A stretch of DNA of 64,000 bases, from positions 4,833,613 to 4,897,612 of the forward strand of contig CM018603.1 in the NCBI GenBank assembly GCA_009192285.1, written 5' to 3'. The notes beneath the pieces are model-generated. The model searched no databases and was not told the origin of the DNA. It worked only from the letters and a program-made list of their open reading frames with translations. The DNA comes from Morchella semilibera. Lineage: Eukaryota; Ascomycota; Pezizomycetes; Pezizales; Morchellaceae. The position numbers and the translations under genes are program-made. Positions 55,601 to 64,000 of this stretch are shown piece after piece; the first letter of the stretch is position 1; every line of letters begins with the position of its first letter.

Positions 55601-56252
55601 GGACCAAAGTGGCAATTTCCGGCGGTATTAACTCCGTAGAACCGCCAAGAAATAGGGCATACACAGTTAATCCCTGAGTGGTTTCGGCAAAGGTAGCAGC
55701 GCTGACAATCTCAAAATCGTGGTTAGCAGGGAGCCGTGAGGTAATTCCCTTAACATAAACAGGAACTTGATCATCATTGCAACGTTGAAGACAGCGAGGG
55801 GACCCGAAGGTCAACGAGTTATCGGCGAAATTAATAGCAACATTATGTCGGCGCAGCCAGGGGATTCCTAACACTAACGGATAATGTCCTAGGTGGGTAA
55901 CATAGGCGGAAATTTTTTCAATATGACCTTGGATGCGAAGAGAAAAGCGAGCAATATGAGTAATGCTACCAGAGGAGATTTCTCTTCCATCGATAACATG
56001 AAGAGCACGAGGATTGGGGAGAAGAGTAGTGGGAATTTCCTTGTGGCATACAAATGATTCATCAATGAATGCAAATCCGGAAGCCCCGGTGTCAACAAGT
56101 GAGTAGGTTTTAACAGTTTTATTCTCATCAGATACGATACATGAAACAACAAGATGATCGTTATCCGAAACCTTTTCACCAGAGACACCAGAAGCAGCAG
56201 AAGCAGACAAAGAAAGAGGGGGGACCTGGCCTAAGCCACCTAAGACAGGTCC
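52536..56252 (-). CDS. pol: Gyp-B Pol polyprotein (protease, RT, RNase H, integrase, chromodomain)
   Basis: The open frame starts after a TGA at 56253-56255 and runs to 52536, about 1,238 residues. There is no ATG before the RT region, so expression should need recoding from gag, whose stop lies 13 nt inside this frame (-1 relation). Retropepsin: [37 protein letters not shown] and [12 protein letters not shown]. RNase [49 protein letters not shown]. Integrase: His/Cys finger ending [44 protein letters not shown]. Then the GPY-type [19 protein letters not shown] and a chromodomain ([20 protein letters not shown] then [13 protein letters not shown]). The Pro/Arg tail is encoded in the 3' LTR. 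No stops or frameshifts. Confidence 0.95.
   Translation of the reverse strand, partial: [1238 protein letters not shown]
56222..56252 (-). promoter_or_regulatory. Hairpin over the Gyp-B gag stop
   Basis: On the coding strand GGACCTG and CAGGTCC form a 7-bp perfect stem around a 17-nt loop that contains the gag UAG (56240-56242). The pol frame opens directly before the stem. Gyp-A has the same loop core with a different, still paired, stem (37044-37074). Confidence 0.7.
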
Positions 56253-57715
56253 TCATGAAAACCCGACTGATCTGGGGTAGTCGCCGACATCGAACCAGAA
56301 GAACCCAAACCCAAAGATCCAGAGCCAGAAGAAGAAGAAGCACCAAAAGGAAACCCAAAAACATAACCAGGAGAAGAAGAAGGACGAGAGGCTTGATTAA
56401 CAACAGGAGGCGCACCGGCCCCAGACATAACAGGAGGTACACCGACCTCAGAAGTAGCAGCAACACGAGCAGGACGAGCAACAGGACGAGCAGGACATTC
56501 AGCAGCGAAATGCCCAGGACCTCCGCAATACATGCAGAGTCCTTGAGCGGCACGACGGGCGCGTTCAGCGGGGGTAATAGGGCCACGTTGTTGAGGACGG
56601 CGGGCACCAGAGAGGTCCATGGGCACCGCACCGCCTGGAGAGTAAGAGGGGTGAGGGGTGGAAGCAGCAGCAGCAGGGGCAGAAGTACGGGCAGGGACAG
56701 AGGAAGCAAAGGACTGGCGGGCGGCAAAGGGAGAGGGACGATCTCTAGCACGGGCATCCCGGAGCCTATTGTCCAACTTTTGCAATAAAAGAACATATTC
56801 CGAAGTAGCGGCAGGGACATCGTGGTGGATCATAGCGGAGCGGAGCTCACGAGAGAGCCCTTGGGTTAGTGCATGTTTCTTGGCCTCATCGTTCCATCTG
56901 ACCTCAGCAGCCAAGCGTTGGAATTCAGCGAAATAAGTGGAGAAGTCTCGGCCGCCTTGGGTGAGACGTTCGAGTTCTCGTTCGGCGGTGGCGATACGAT
57001 CCGGATCCCCGAAAGCAGCTTCCAGAATAGTAATCAGGGCCTCAATATCCTCCAGGTCGATGCGTCCTCCAACAACGAGGGGCATTACCTGGGCAAGGGC
57101 ACGACCAGAGAGAAGATTAATAGCATAGGCAAGGCGGGCTTGGGCGGCGGGGAAGCGATCATGGTTGGCGAGCATTTTAAGACGAAGTTGAGTAACAAAG
57201 GGGCGAAGTTCCTCTCTCTTACCGTCAAACTTGGGTGGGTCAGGGACCTTCTCGGAGCGGGGAGCAGCCGCGGCCGGAGGAGAAGCTACTGGGGGAGCAA
57301 CAGGAGGAGCGGCTGGAGGTGGAGGAACAGCGGGGGGAGCAGGAGGAACAACGGAAGAAACAGGAGGAACAACGGGAGGAGCGGGAGCCTGGGCAGACAG
57401 CAAAGTATTAAGCTGGCGGACTTCCACAAGTTGGCTCTCCAGGTTCGCAATTTGTTGTTCGAGGTCAGGAATAACGGAGGCCGTATTCAAGGCTGTGTCT
57501 CTCTCGAAGCGGGCCATGTCCCTTTCGTACCGAATTCGAGAGATGTTATATACCAGAAGATCAAAGAGAAGAGCCTTATCATGATTGTATTGTTCAGTAA
57601 AGGCTGGGACGTCCGCGGGGGCAGCCCAGGTAGCGGGAACCACATCACTATTAGCGATGCGGTCGGTAATAACGGGTTTGGGGGCGATCATAAACGAGGA
57701 TCCGGAGGCTGCCAT
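56240..57715 (-). CDS. gag: Gyp-B Gag polyprotein
   Basis: I choose the ATG at 57715 (MAASGSSFMIAPKPVITDRI). The frame is open further up, but that part lies in the LTR and leader. The product is about 491 residues. A coiled-coil-like segment (DLEQQIANLESQLVEVRQLN) precedes an Ala/Pro-rich linker. The capsid core has LKMLANHDRFPAAQARLAYA, AAFGDPDRIATAERELERL and FSTYFAEFQRLAAEVRW. A CMYCGGPGHFAAECP zinc knuckle (CX2CX4HX4C) lies near 56505-56550. A Ser/Gly-rich tail ends at UAG. The homologous Gyp-A gag shares the GDPDR and knuckle motifs. It packages element RNA and should be made from the same transcript as Pol. Confidence 0.93.
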   Translation of the reverse strand: MAASGSSFMIAPKPVITDRIANSDVVPATWAAPADVPAFTEQYNHDKALLFDLLVYNISRIRYERDMARFERDTALNTASVIPDLEQQIANLESQLVEVRQLNTLLSAQAPAPPVVPPVSSVVPPAPPAVPPPPAAPPVAPPVASPPAAAAPRSEKVPDPPKFDGKREELRPFVTQLRLKMLANHDRFPAAQARLAYAINLLSGRALAQVMPLVVGGRIDLEDIEALITILEAAFGDPDRIATAERELERLTQGGRDFSTYFAEFQRLAAEVRWNDEAKKHALTQGLSRELRSAMIHHDVPAATSEYVLLLQKLDNRLRDARARDRPSPFAARQSFASSVPARTSAPAAAASTPHPSYSPGGAVPMDLSGARRPQQRGPITPAERARRAAQGLCMYCGGPGHFAAECPARPVARPARVAATSEVGVPPVMSGAGAPPVVNQASRPSSSPGYVFGFPFGASSSSGSGSLGLGSSGSMSATTPDQSGFHEDLS

Positions 57716-57751
57716 GGTAGTATCTCGGGAGCCAAAGCAGAGGCAACGTAG

Positions 57752-58269
57752 TCTAACGAGGCGGGGTTGGGTCAAGGACTAGGCGAGGTAGATCCAGGGA
57801 CGAGGACAGAGACAGGGTCGGCTCAGGAGATACCCGAGGCGAGACAAGTTCAGGTTCAGGTTCAGGTTCAGGTTCAGGTTCAGGTTCAGGTTCAGGTTCA
57901 GGTTCAGGGACGAGACGAGGACAGGAGGGCCGAAGCCAGAGTAATATATTGCTAACAGAAAGAAGACGTTGCCTAGAGAGGCAGAAACATAGGAAAGAAC
58001 GAACACTATATATACAACTTTCCCATCACACCAATGACTCATAGCCATAGAATCCCATAGAACCTCCCCCACTCCCGTACCACCCATACTATTCCCAATA
58101 CCCATACTTCCAACCCGATACTACCCCATCCTTCCTAGCGCTTACATTCTATTACCCGAACTCCTTCCCAATCCCTCCTCCTACTTCCGACATCGACCGA
58201 TACTAACCAACAACCCTGTTCCGAAGACGTCTTGGCGGAAGGCGGGGTACAGGAGGCGGAGCCGTGATA
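57752..58269 (-). repeat. 5' LTR of Gyp-B
   Basis: 518 bp, with 10 TTCAGG units at 57849-57908 and one copy of the 21-bp unit. TATATATA near 58008 is a likely TATA region. The leader between this LTR and the Gag ATG is only 36 bp. Confidence 0.88.
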
Positions 58270-58374
58270 AGGATAGTTCATAGTAAAGGGTTCAAGGTTG
58301 GGACTGTGAAAACCATTGTTCATAACTGTTGTATCGTCTCGCATAGAAACAGAACAAGTAGAGAGTCTAGACAT
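58270..58374 (-). pseudogene. Gypsy-E gag N-terminus, left of the Gyp-B insertion
   Basis: The minus strand reads MSRLSTCSVSMRDDTTVMNN and continues to NLEPFTMNYP, where the AGGAT duplication and Gyp-B interrupt it. The frame resumes at 52109. 58375-58645 upstream is probably its leader, with no recognisable gene. Confidence 0.6.
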
Positions 58375-58650
58375 TTTGTATTGTTTGTAATGGATAAGAG
58401 TCAATCAGGTCCGATTGAGGGTGTTGGTAGTCACTAGTGACCGCTAATGCTAAAATCCGTAGAAAGTAAGCTTTGGATGTACAGAACGGCTATGGTAACA
58501 CGTCGAGGTTGTAGCGAATCGGTGGTTGATTATATTAAACCACAAGAGGGCCCTTACTGAGCGATGGGGGAGGAAAACTCTTGAAATAACAAGCTGCCTA
58601 CAATAAGTCCTACGAATATTGTAACTATACAACCAGGCGGACACAACAGG

Positions 58651-59286
58651 TGTACCAGCGTCTTGATATCAGTTCTGAGAGTTCGGTCGTCGAAGTGCTG
58701 ACGTGACTAATGAAAGAATGTTAAGCTAGGGTGGGATTTGATGAATCGGAGGTATCATTATTGGGTTCTATGGGGTTCTATGGTGTGATGGATTTGTAAT
58801 ATATGCAGAGAAGATGGTGGGGAGAAATATGAAGTGTGGTTTCTATGGATTTCTATAGGTTTCTACGGAGCAGAGCATGAGTCATAGTGGACTGGTGGAG
58901 GAGAGTGTTAAATAGCGCGGAGATATTTTTCTTTTAGTTCTTTCTTTTCTTTATTCTCAGTCTCGTCTTCCTGTCATCTTAGTACATAGGAATTTACTCC
59001 TGTCCATAACTATGGTTTCTCCTCTCCAAGCTCGCCTTCGCAGGAGGCAATTCTATAGTCCTCTTGATCCCGCCCGGGTTCATACCTGATTCTCGCTTTG
59101 CCTGCTTTGCCCTGCGCCTTTTGCTCCTGTCCTTGCCCTTGCCTTTGCCTTTGCCGGTGCCTGCGCTTATGCCCGCCTGGCTCTCATTTCTTTCTCTTTA
59201 GTGTCCTCGTAGTACTGGTTGTGCCCCTCGAGTTACCTTGGATCATCATTGTCATCTGCCACGTTGTGTCTGGCTACTCCATCACA
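58651..59286 (+). repeat. Solo Gyp-A-family LTR
   Basis: A 636-bp LTR from TGTACCAGCGTC to CTCCATCACA. The flanks ACAGG (58646-58650) and ACAGA (59287-59291) match at four of five bases, so it is an older insertion. Confidence 0.85.
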
Positions 59287-59576
59287 ACAGAGGCCTACAG
59301 TGCTCCCCAGAAGATTACTTTTATGTATTCCTCAGCACTAACATACTAAGGCAGGTATTGGTTACCGGTGCATCAATACTCTGTTGGAGGTTGTCTTGAT
59401 CATCAAATGAGGACTGCGTAAGCGAGTCAAGCGTTTGCACTCAGGAAATTTGTGCAAAGAAAGATTTGTTTCGGATATAGGAAAAAAAATTTGTAAGACA
59501 GAAAAAGTGACAAGTAACCTCTGTGTTGCTACCAAATATGTGGTGTTCGTGTATAACTTACTTATTTTATCCTACA

Positions 59577-59890
59577 TACAAAAATGGAGTCCTTATATAC
59601 TAATGAGAATAGAGACAGTGGGTAGGACTGTGGGTGCGTGGGGACTTCTTTTCCTTAGTGTCTGTCAATCCTGGCCCTCAACCCGCAGCCCCTACCACAA
59701 AAGAGTGGTTGATATGTCACGTGATCAGGCTCCACCAACAGGATTCCTTATCCTTCTAGCACTTTAGGCTCATAGCGACTCGAGGGATTGAATGGGCGTA
59801 AATGTATTTGACATTACTTAGGGGAACGCTTCTAGGGGTTCAGCCTACAGCCCATATATAGCCACCATTCCTTCTTTTTCTTTGGTTCTT
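59577..59890 (+). repeat. Promoter-like repeat related to 26930-27075
   Basis: GTAGGACTGTGGGTGCGTGG, CTTCTTTTCCTTAGTG and CAGCCCCTACCAC follow the order seen upstream of the coiled-coil gene. A CATATATAG box lies near 59853. No coiled-coil gene follows here. Confidence 0.55.
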
Positions 59891-60342
59891 TCTAGCCGGT
59901 GGTCGGCCCGGGTTAGACAGCCCACCCCCGATCCCACCCACCACCCCATAAGCTACCGGCAATTTTTACCTCGGGGGATCGATCCGCCTCCCTACCATAA
60001 TATACCCCGATACATAGCCAGTCTAGAGGTCCTTCCGGTTCGCTCCTGGCTACCGAACGGCACCCATACCGAAGCGTACCGGGAAAAAAGGTATTTTTAC
60101 TCTTATTTCCATTCATTTTGCGCCCTGTGAGTGAGGAGGCTGGCGTAGGCCCTCCACACCATCATCAACTAGCGAGAGAACAATAACAATATTGCTAATC
60201 TTGAACCTAGGTCCTAATCATACCTGTTTCGCCGAAGGGAGTTACTACGAGGCTCCTAGTAGAGTATTACAATGTGTGAAAATCACTATATATCTAATAG
60301 TCCCACGTTGCTTACTTAGGTCGTGCGTTTGGAGCGGAGGAC
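59891..60342. other. Unassigned sequence
   Basis: Short ORFs with no recognisable motif, GC-richer than most of the window. Nothing supportable is seen. Confidence 0.4.
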
Positions 60343-60547
60343 CTCTATCCCTTCGACGGTCGGTCAAGTTTGAAACGAGTGCACTAGCCGTTTGTGGCCA
60401 TCGTGATAGAGTATTTTCTGGGGGATTATAATCTGTCACTGATACCAAAGATTACACAATCCTTGTTCCAAGAGTTGATTCCATCATATATTCCAAAAAT
60501 GGCTAGTGCACTCGTTTCAAACTTGACCGACCGTCTAAGGGATAGAG
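60343..60547. mobile_element. Long-arm inverted repeat, MITE-like
   Basis: 47-bp arms (60343-60389 and 60501-60547) match with one mismatch around a 111-bp spacer. The arm contains GACGGTCGGTCAAGTTTGAA and ends CACTAGCC at the inner side. TA at 60346-60347 and 60543-60544 could be a target duplication. There is no coding capacity. Confidence 0.75.
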
Positions 60548-63500
60548 ATTCTTCGCAGCGCTAAAGGTAATTTGGGTTGAAAATACTTATCTTCCCGGTT
60601 GAGAGTTTATAGGACAATAGCGCCTCCTTCTCTCGCCTTCCTTCCATCCCATTTTCTGTGGTAGGGCCCAATCACACCCTAACACTCGGCCGGCGACCTG
60701 TATACCGGCGTGCTCATGTCACCAGATCTGGCACTCCCTTATGTCAGTGTAAGCCCGTCTTATGCCGCCGCTTTGTTGACCTGCGGAGGATATGGATTGG
60801 TGCTCCATTTATGGTTTATTTATAACCTTCCACTGCGCTGGCACTAGAACATCCTTTACGACCGTAGATCGCTCCCCAAACCTTAAGAGCTTGTATTCAC
60901 GCTTTTCAGAGCCATGATCTTCTAAGGTGTCTCTGATATTTCATTAGAGAACGGTTTGAGACCTCAGTCCAAATCGTTTTCGAATTGAAGAGCCTGAGTG
61001 CAGACCCCGGCGTGCCAAAAAACCTCCCCAATCTAGCCGCTAAAATATCACATGGTAACATATAAATATGTTTTTTCTCTCATAAATCTGGATGAGTTGA
61101 TACTCATCACCTAAATGGGGAGGTGACAGTATACGCCCTCTCCGGCTTCACCGATGGACACCTGATATATTGTTTGCTGGGACTGAGGGCAAATATTCCC
61201 CACCTACACCCCCCCCCTTTTTTTTTAAAATCATTTGTATTTGTTTATAAGGTATAAAACAATGTGTGCAGGAAAACCTATGGCATAAAAGCTTGTGTGC
61301 ATGTGCCTCCTCTAACCTATCCTTCCTCCCAAGACAACAAAACAAAATTCCGAAACAACTATACAAGAGGAAATGCAGTAGAGTTGGCGTATATATAGAA
61401 GTATGACTGTGGCAAGCGCTTAGCCCCGTGGAATTGCTGGGACTATGCCCGTTTGCCTATAGGGGACTTTCGTTCTAAGCGACACTATTGAGGGTTAGTT
61501 CCCCTGTAGGGCGTGGAATCACCAACCCACCTATCTCTAGCTTGCCCTATACATATATAGTGCGCGAGATTTCCTACTCCCTACTCTGGTACTCCGCTGA
61601 ACACACTTGATTATTTCGCCAAAACCTAAGACATAATCACACTATCACATCGCCTAGAGGGCATGTATTTCAGCCGCCCCCGTTTCCAGTCATAGTTACA
61701 GAGGGGCGTAGGGTCATGGGTCATGGGTTCTTGGGGGTTCGGCAATCGCAGAACGTACAGCCACCCCTCAAAACTATTTGTGAGTGATATATAAGATCAA
61801 ACAACTTAAATTCTCTATAGAATTATATAAAATTGATAGCAGAGAATAGAATCAACATGAACATCGAATATCAATTTTAGCCTCCATTACGTACTGGTGG
61901 ATTGAGATTTTAAACATTTCAATGCACAGTTTTATAGCTGACTTGAACCGGACATGTCATGTTAAACTGATCACCTTATACCTAGCCAGCCATCGGCGTA
62001 TATCTAGGAAAACTGGGCGATAATGGTTGAGCGACCTTTCAAATATCTAGTTCTTATAATAAACACTCTTAATTGTACTTGTAAAAGGCAAAAAAACGAC
62101 TACAGATCACAGGCTCTCACTCGGCTATATTGCTCGTCGGAGAGCTGCGCGTTCCAAAAGACTCTGCGGACTATGATGCCTCAATATTGATTTTACCATA
62201 CTATCTGCCTAGCTATAATCTATTGGTAGAGCTGATCCACTAACCAACCAATGGTTGGTGGATTTTGTGGTGTTTCTGTGTCCCGGGGGCCTCTCTTTCT
62301 TTTAACACCTTTCCGCATCCAGCTGGATACTTCTAAATTTAGCCTAGTCCCATTATAAGATATATTCAGCGCACCTTCAGCAATTGATTGTCGCCTATAT
62401 GGGTCTAGTCCTCTAGTCATTTCTCGATGTTGGTTTGTGGATATTACTCCCCCGTCCGGGAATGCCCCTGAAACGGTTAGGTCCCGTCCTTTGACAGATT
62501 TTCAAGTTTGTCTTGGAAATACAGCCGATATTCAGGGTTGCGACCACTTTTGGCTGTATCTCATCCCAAACTTGAGTAGCATGTAGGGGAGTACCATAGC
62601 TGTGTTATAGCGACACGGATTGATATGGTTGAGCTCGGTGGGTCGGGCGGGGTAGTTCCGGGAACTTTGAAGCATCGGGATAAGGAACAAATCAAAAACC
62701 TCAATCCCCCGCAACACCCCCGGGGGCCTTTCACAGTCTCATCTAATCTTGCGAGGTCTTTATGTGGAACATTCCGGCCCCCTGGACACCCTTTTACTCA
62801 TCGCGCTCTCTTGCCCAGCCATTACTAAAACACCACCAATGCCACCGCAAAAGATATCGGGGGCAAAGAGAAATCACCACCCATCTTATCCCCCTGAGGG
62901 GCTAAGTCTTTGGCTACCCCGGACCATGCTCTCAGGCTCTAACCGCATGTGCATACAAAGAGAAAGTTCAAAGAGATGCTCTTAATTACATCCCATCACT
63001 GGCTCAATTTTAACTTGTGCCTTTTCTAGTCTGGTTGGAGGGAGGGCTAATTGGCTGATCGGCTGACTATAGGGTAAGAGAGCTGTCATGTATGTACATA
63101 TCACGAAACACACGCTAAAACATTTCTGGACTCGAATGATTTCTCAAAAAATAACACCCCCACCCCAAATCCGGCCTTTAATTCTCGCGCCGCCAGCCTA
63201 GCAACCACTGATGATGCATTAGTTGTCAAGAAGGTACACGTATATTATAGGGGATAGCTCGCGGTGGGAGTGGATCAAATACATTTCGACCTACCCAATG
63301 GTATCACTCGATTTTTGTTTCGTGGACAACGGTATTCTATACTAGATAACCACCTCCGCACATATCGGCGTCAATGGCGGAGGAAACGCGCAGTCCCCCA
63401 TCTTATCTTGTCTCGACTTCCCTACTTCCCCACTACCACCTACGGCTTCCTCCAAGTTTGTAGAGTGTCGGGTTCATTCAACGGTAGGGGTGCGGGGGTG

Positions 63501-64000
63501 TGTTCGCGGGTGGTCCCCGGCCTTTCTCCCCACTCCCCTCGGCCTCAACATCGAAATCGCGCTAAGTAGTAATTTTATTGTTTCTTGCCATCGCCATAGA
63601 CAGAATTAGCGTTTATATATGGTGTATATACTCTCCTATGAGTATCTCTTGGCGTGGAGAGTGGGATGAGTTTATATAGATTATCTATATATTATTACAC
63701 CTAAACTTACGATATATTATATGTCTCCTTGCCCGAGAGATCCCCCGACATATAATCCCGGGGGTTAGCAAAGGTCGGAGATTTGTGTATCGGTTGAAAT
63801 CTGAGGATGAGGGCACCGGACTCGCGACTATGGATTCCCAGAGGGCTGCTGTTGCCTCTCTCCATGTAATTTGAGACTTACGTCAATAAGGCTTCGACAT
63901 AGAGTAGGGATTTGGAAGGGGGGAGCCTATCAAACCCCCACGGAACCCTGTGGTCGGACAGGCCTCTCATGCGCTGTATCGACCGTAAAACACGCATCCC
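60548..64000. other. 3.4 kb without recognisable features
   Basis: Only short, motif-free ORFs. A poly-C/poly-T run is at 61207-61226, promoter-like TATATATAG is near 61552, and a small ACCAACCAATGGTTGGTGG palindrome is near 62245. I cannot assign any of it to a family. Confidence 0.4.

Larger units (their letters stand above)
52115..58269 (-). mobile_element. Gyp-B: full-length, coding-competent Ty3/gypsy chromovirus
   Basis: A 6,155-bp element with target duplication AGGAT (52110-52114 and 58270-58274). LTRs are 52115-52623 and 57752-58269. They differ by a few transitions, by 5 versus 10 copies of TTCAGG, and by one versus two copies of a 21-bp unit. Gag and Pol are both open. It is inserted in an older gypsy gag. 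On sequence alone it is the only element in the window that could still be active. Confidence 0.93.

Noticed and set aside
56229-56245. CTTAGGC as a Ty1-type +1 slip site for Gyp-B
   Set aside because: The heptamer lies after the gag stop and is read as CTT-AGG only in the third frame, so it cannot shift Gag ribosomes into pol.
56141-56820. Long ORFs on both strands overlapping Gyp-B gag (215 and 214 aa)
   Set aside because: They are Arg- or Leu-rich shadow frames of the gag 3' part with no domain.
57849-57908. TTCAGG tandem repeat as telomeric DNA
   Set aside because: It is a hexamer repeat inside both Gyp-B LTRs with copy-number variation, not TTAGGG, and internal to the element.

Overview
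The window reads as transposon-dominated DNA from a filamentous fungus, most likely an ascomycete. The grounds are chromodomain Ty3/gypsy elements, a Tad-like LINE whose RNase H is followed by a Cys/His knuckle, 41-69-nt introns with CTAAT-type branch points, and premature stops that fit C-to-T/G-to-A (RIP-like) decay. I cannot name the species. I see no convincing ordinary host gene, rRNA, tRNA or CRISPR.

Layout. 1-5.4 kb: an LTR lies in the RNase H region of a minus-strand gypsy remnant. That remnant is also split by a Tc1/mariner element with TA duplications, and its 5' side is cut by a truncated LINE. 5.5-12.1 kb and 21.9-22.3 kb: an AT-rich block with a finger-like protein gene, the 3' end of a minus-strand gene, a palindrome-rich MITE and a long multi-intron Mutator-like (MULE) transposase gene. 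The transposase gene is broken by a solo LTR (TSD AAAAG), a 137-bp foldback MITE and a 9.8-kb gypsy copy (TSD ACAAC). Many of its introns share one short palindromic sequence. 12.1-21.9 kb: that gypsy copy has near-identical LTRs but an interior that fades from recognisable integrase to unalignable sequence. 22.3-23.8 kb: gypsy integrase remnant holding a solo LTR. 23.9-25.6, 31.0-31.9 and 41.3-42.3 kb: three members of one terminal-inverted-repeat DNA element. 25.9-27.1 kb: a spliced coiled-coil (gag-like?) gene. 27.4-30.2 kb: broken LTRs. 32.1-39.0 kb: a solo LTR whose target duplication was hit by a full-length but frameshifted gypsy (Gyp-A). 43.2-50.2 kb: a near full-length minus-strand Tad-like LINE split by a solo LTR and a MITE. 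50.2-58.4 kb: a decayed gag gene split by Gyp-B, a full-length chromovirus-type gypsy with intact gag and pol. 58.6-64 kb: a solo LTR, then mostly unreadable sequence with one long inverted repeat.

The genes are mostly selfish: Gag/Pol for LTR elements, ORF1/ORF2 for the LINE, DDE transposases for the DNA elements. Target duplications let most insertions be ordered. Gyp-B is the only element here that looks coding-competent. The two points most worth following are the recurring intron sequence in the MULE gene and a hairpin over the gag stop whose stem is kept by compensatory changes between two gypsy families.
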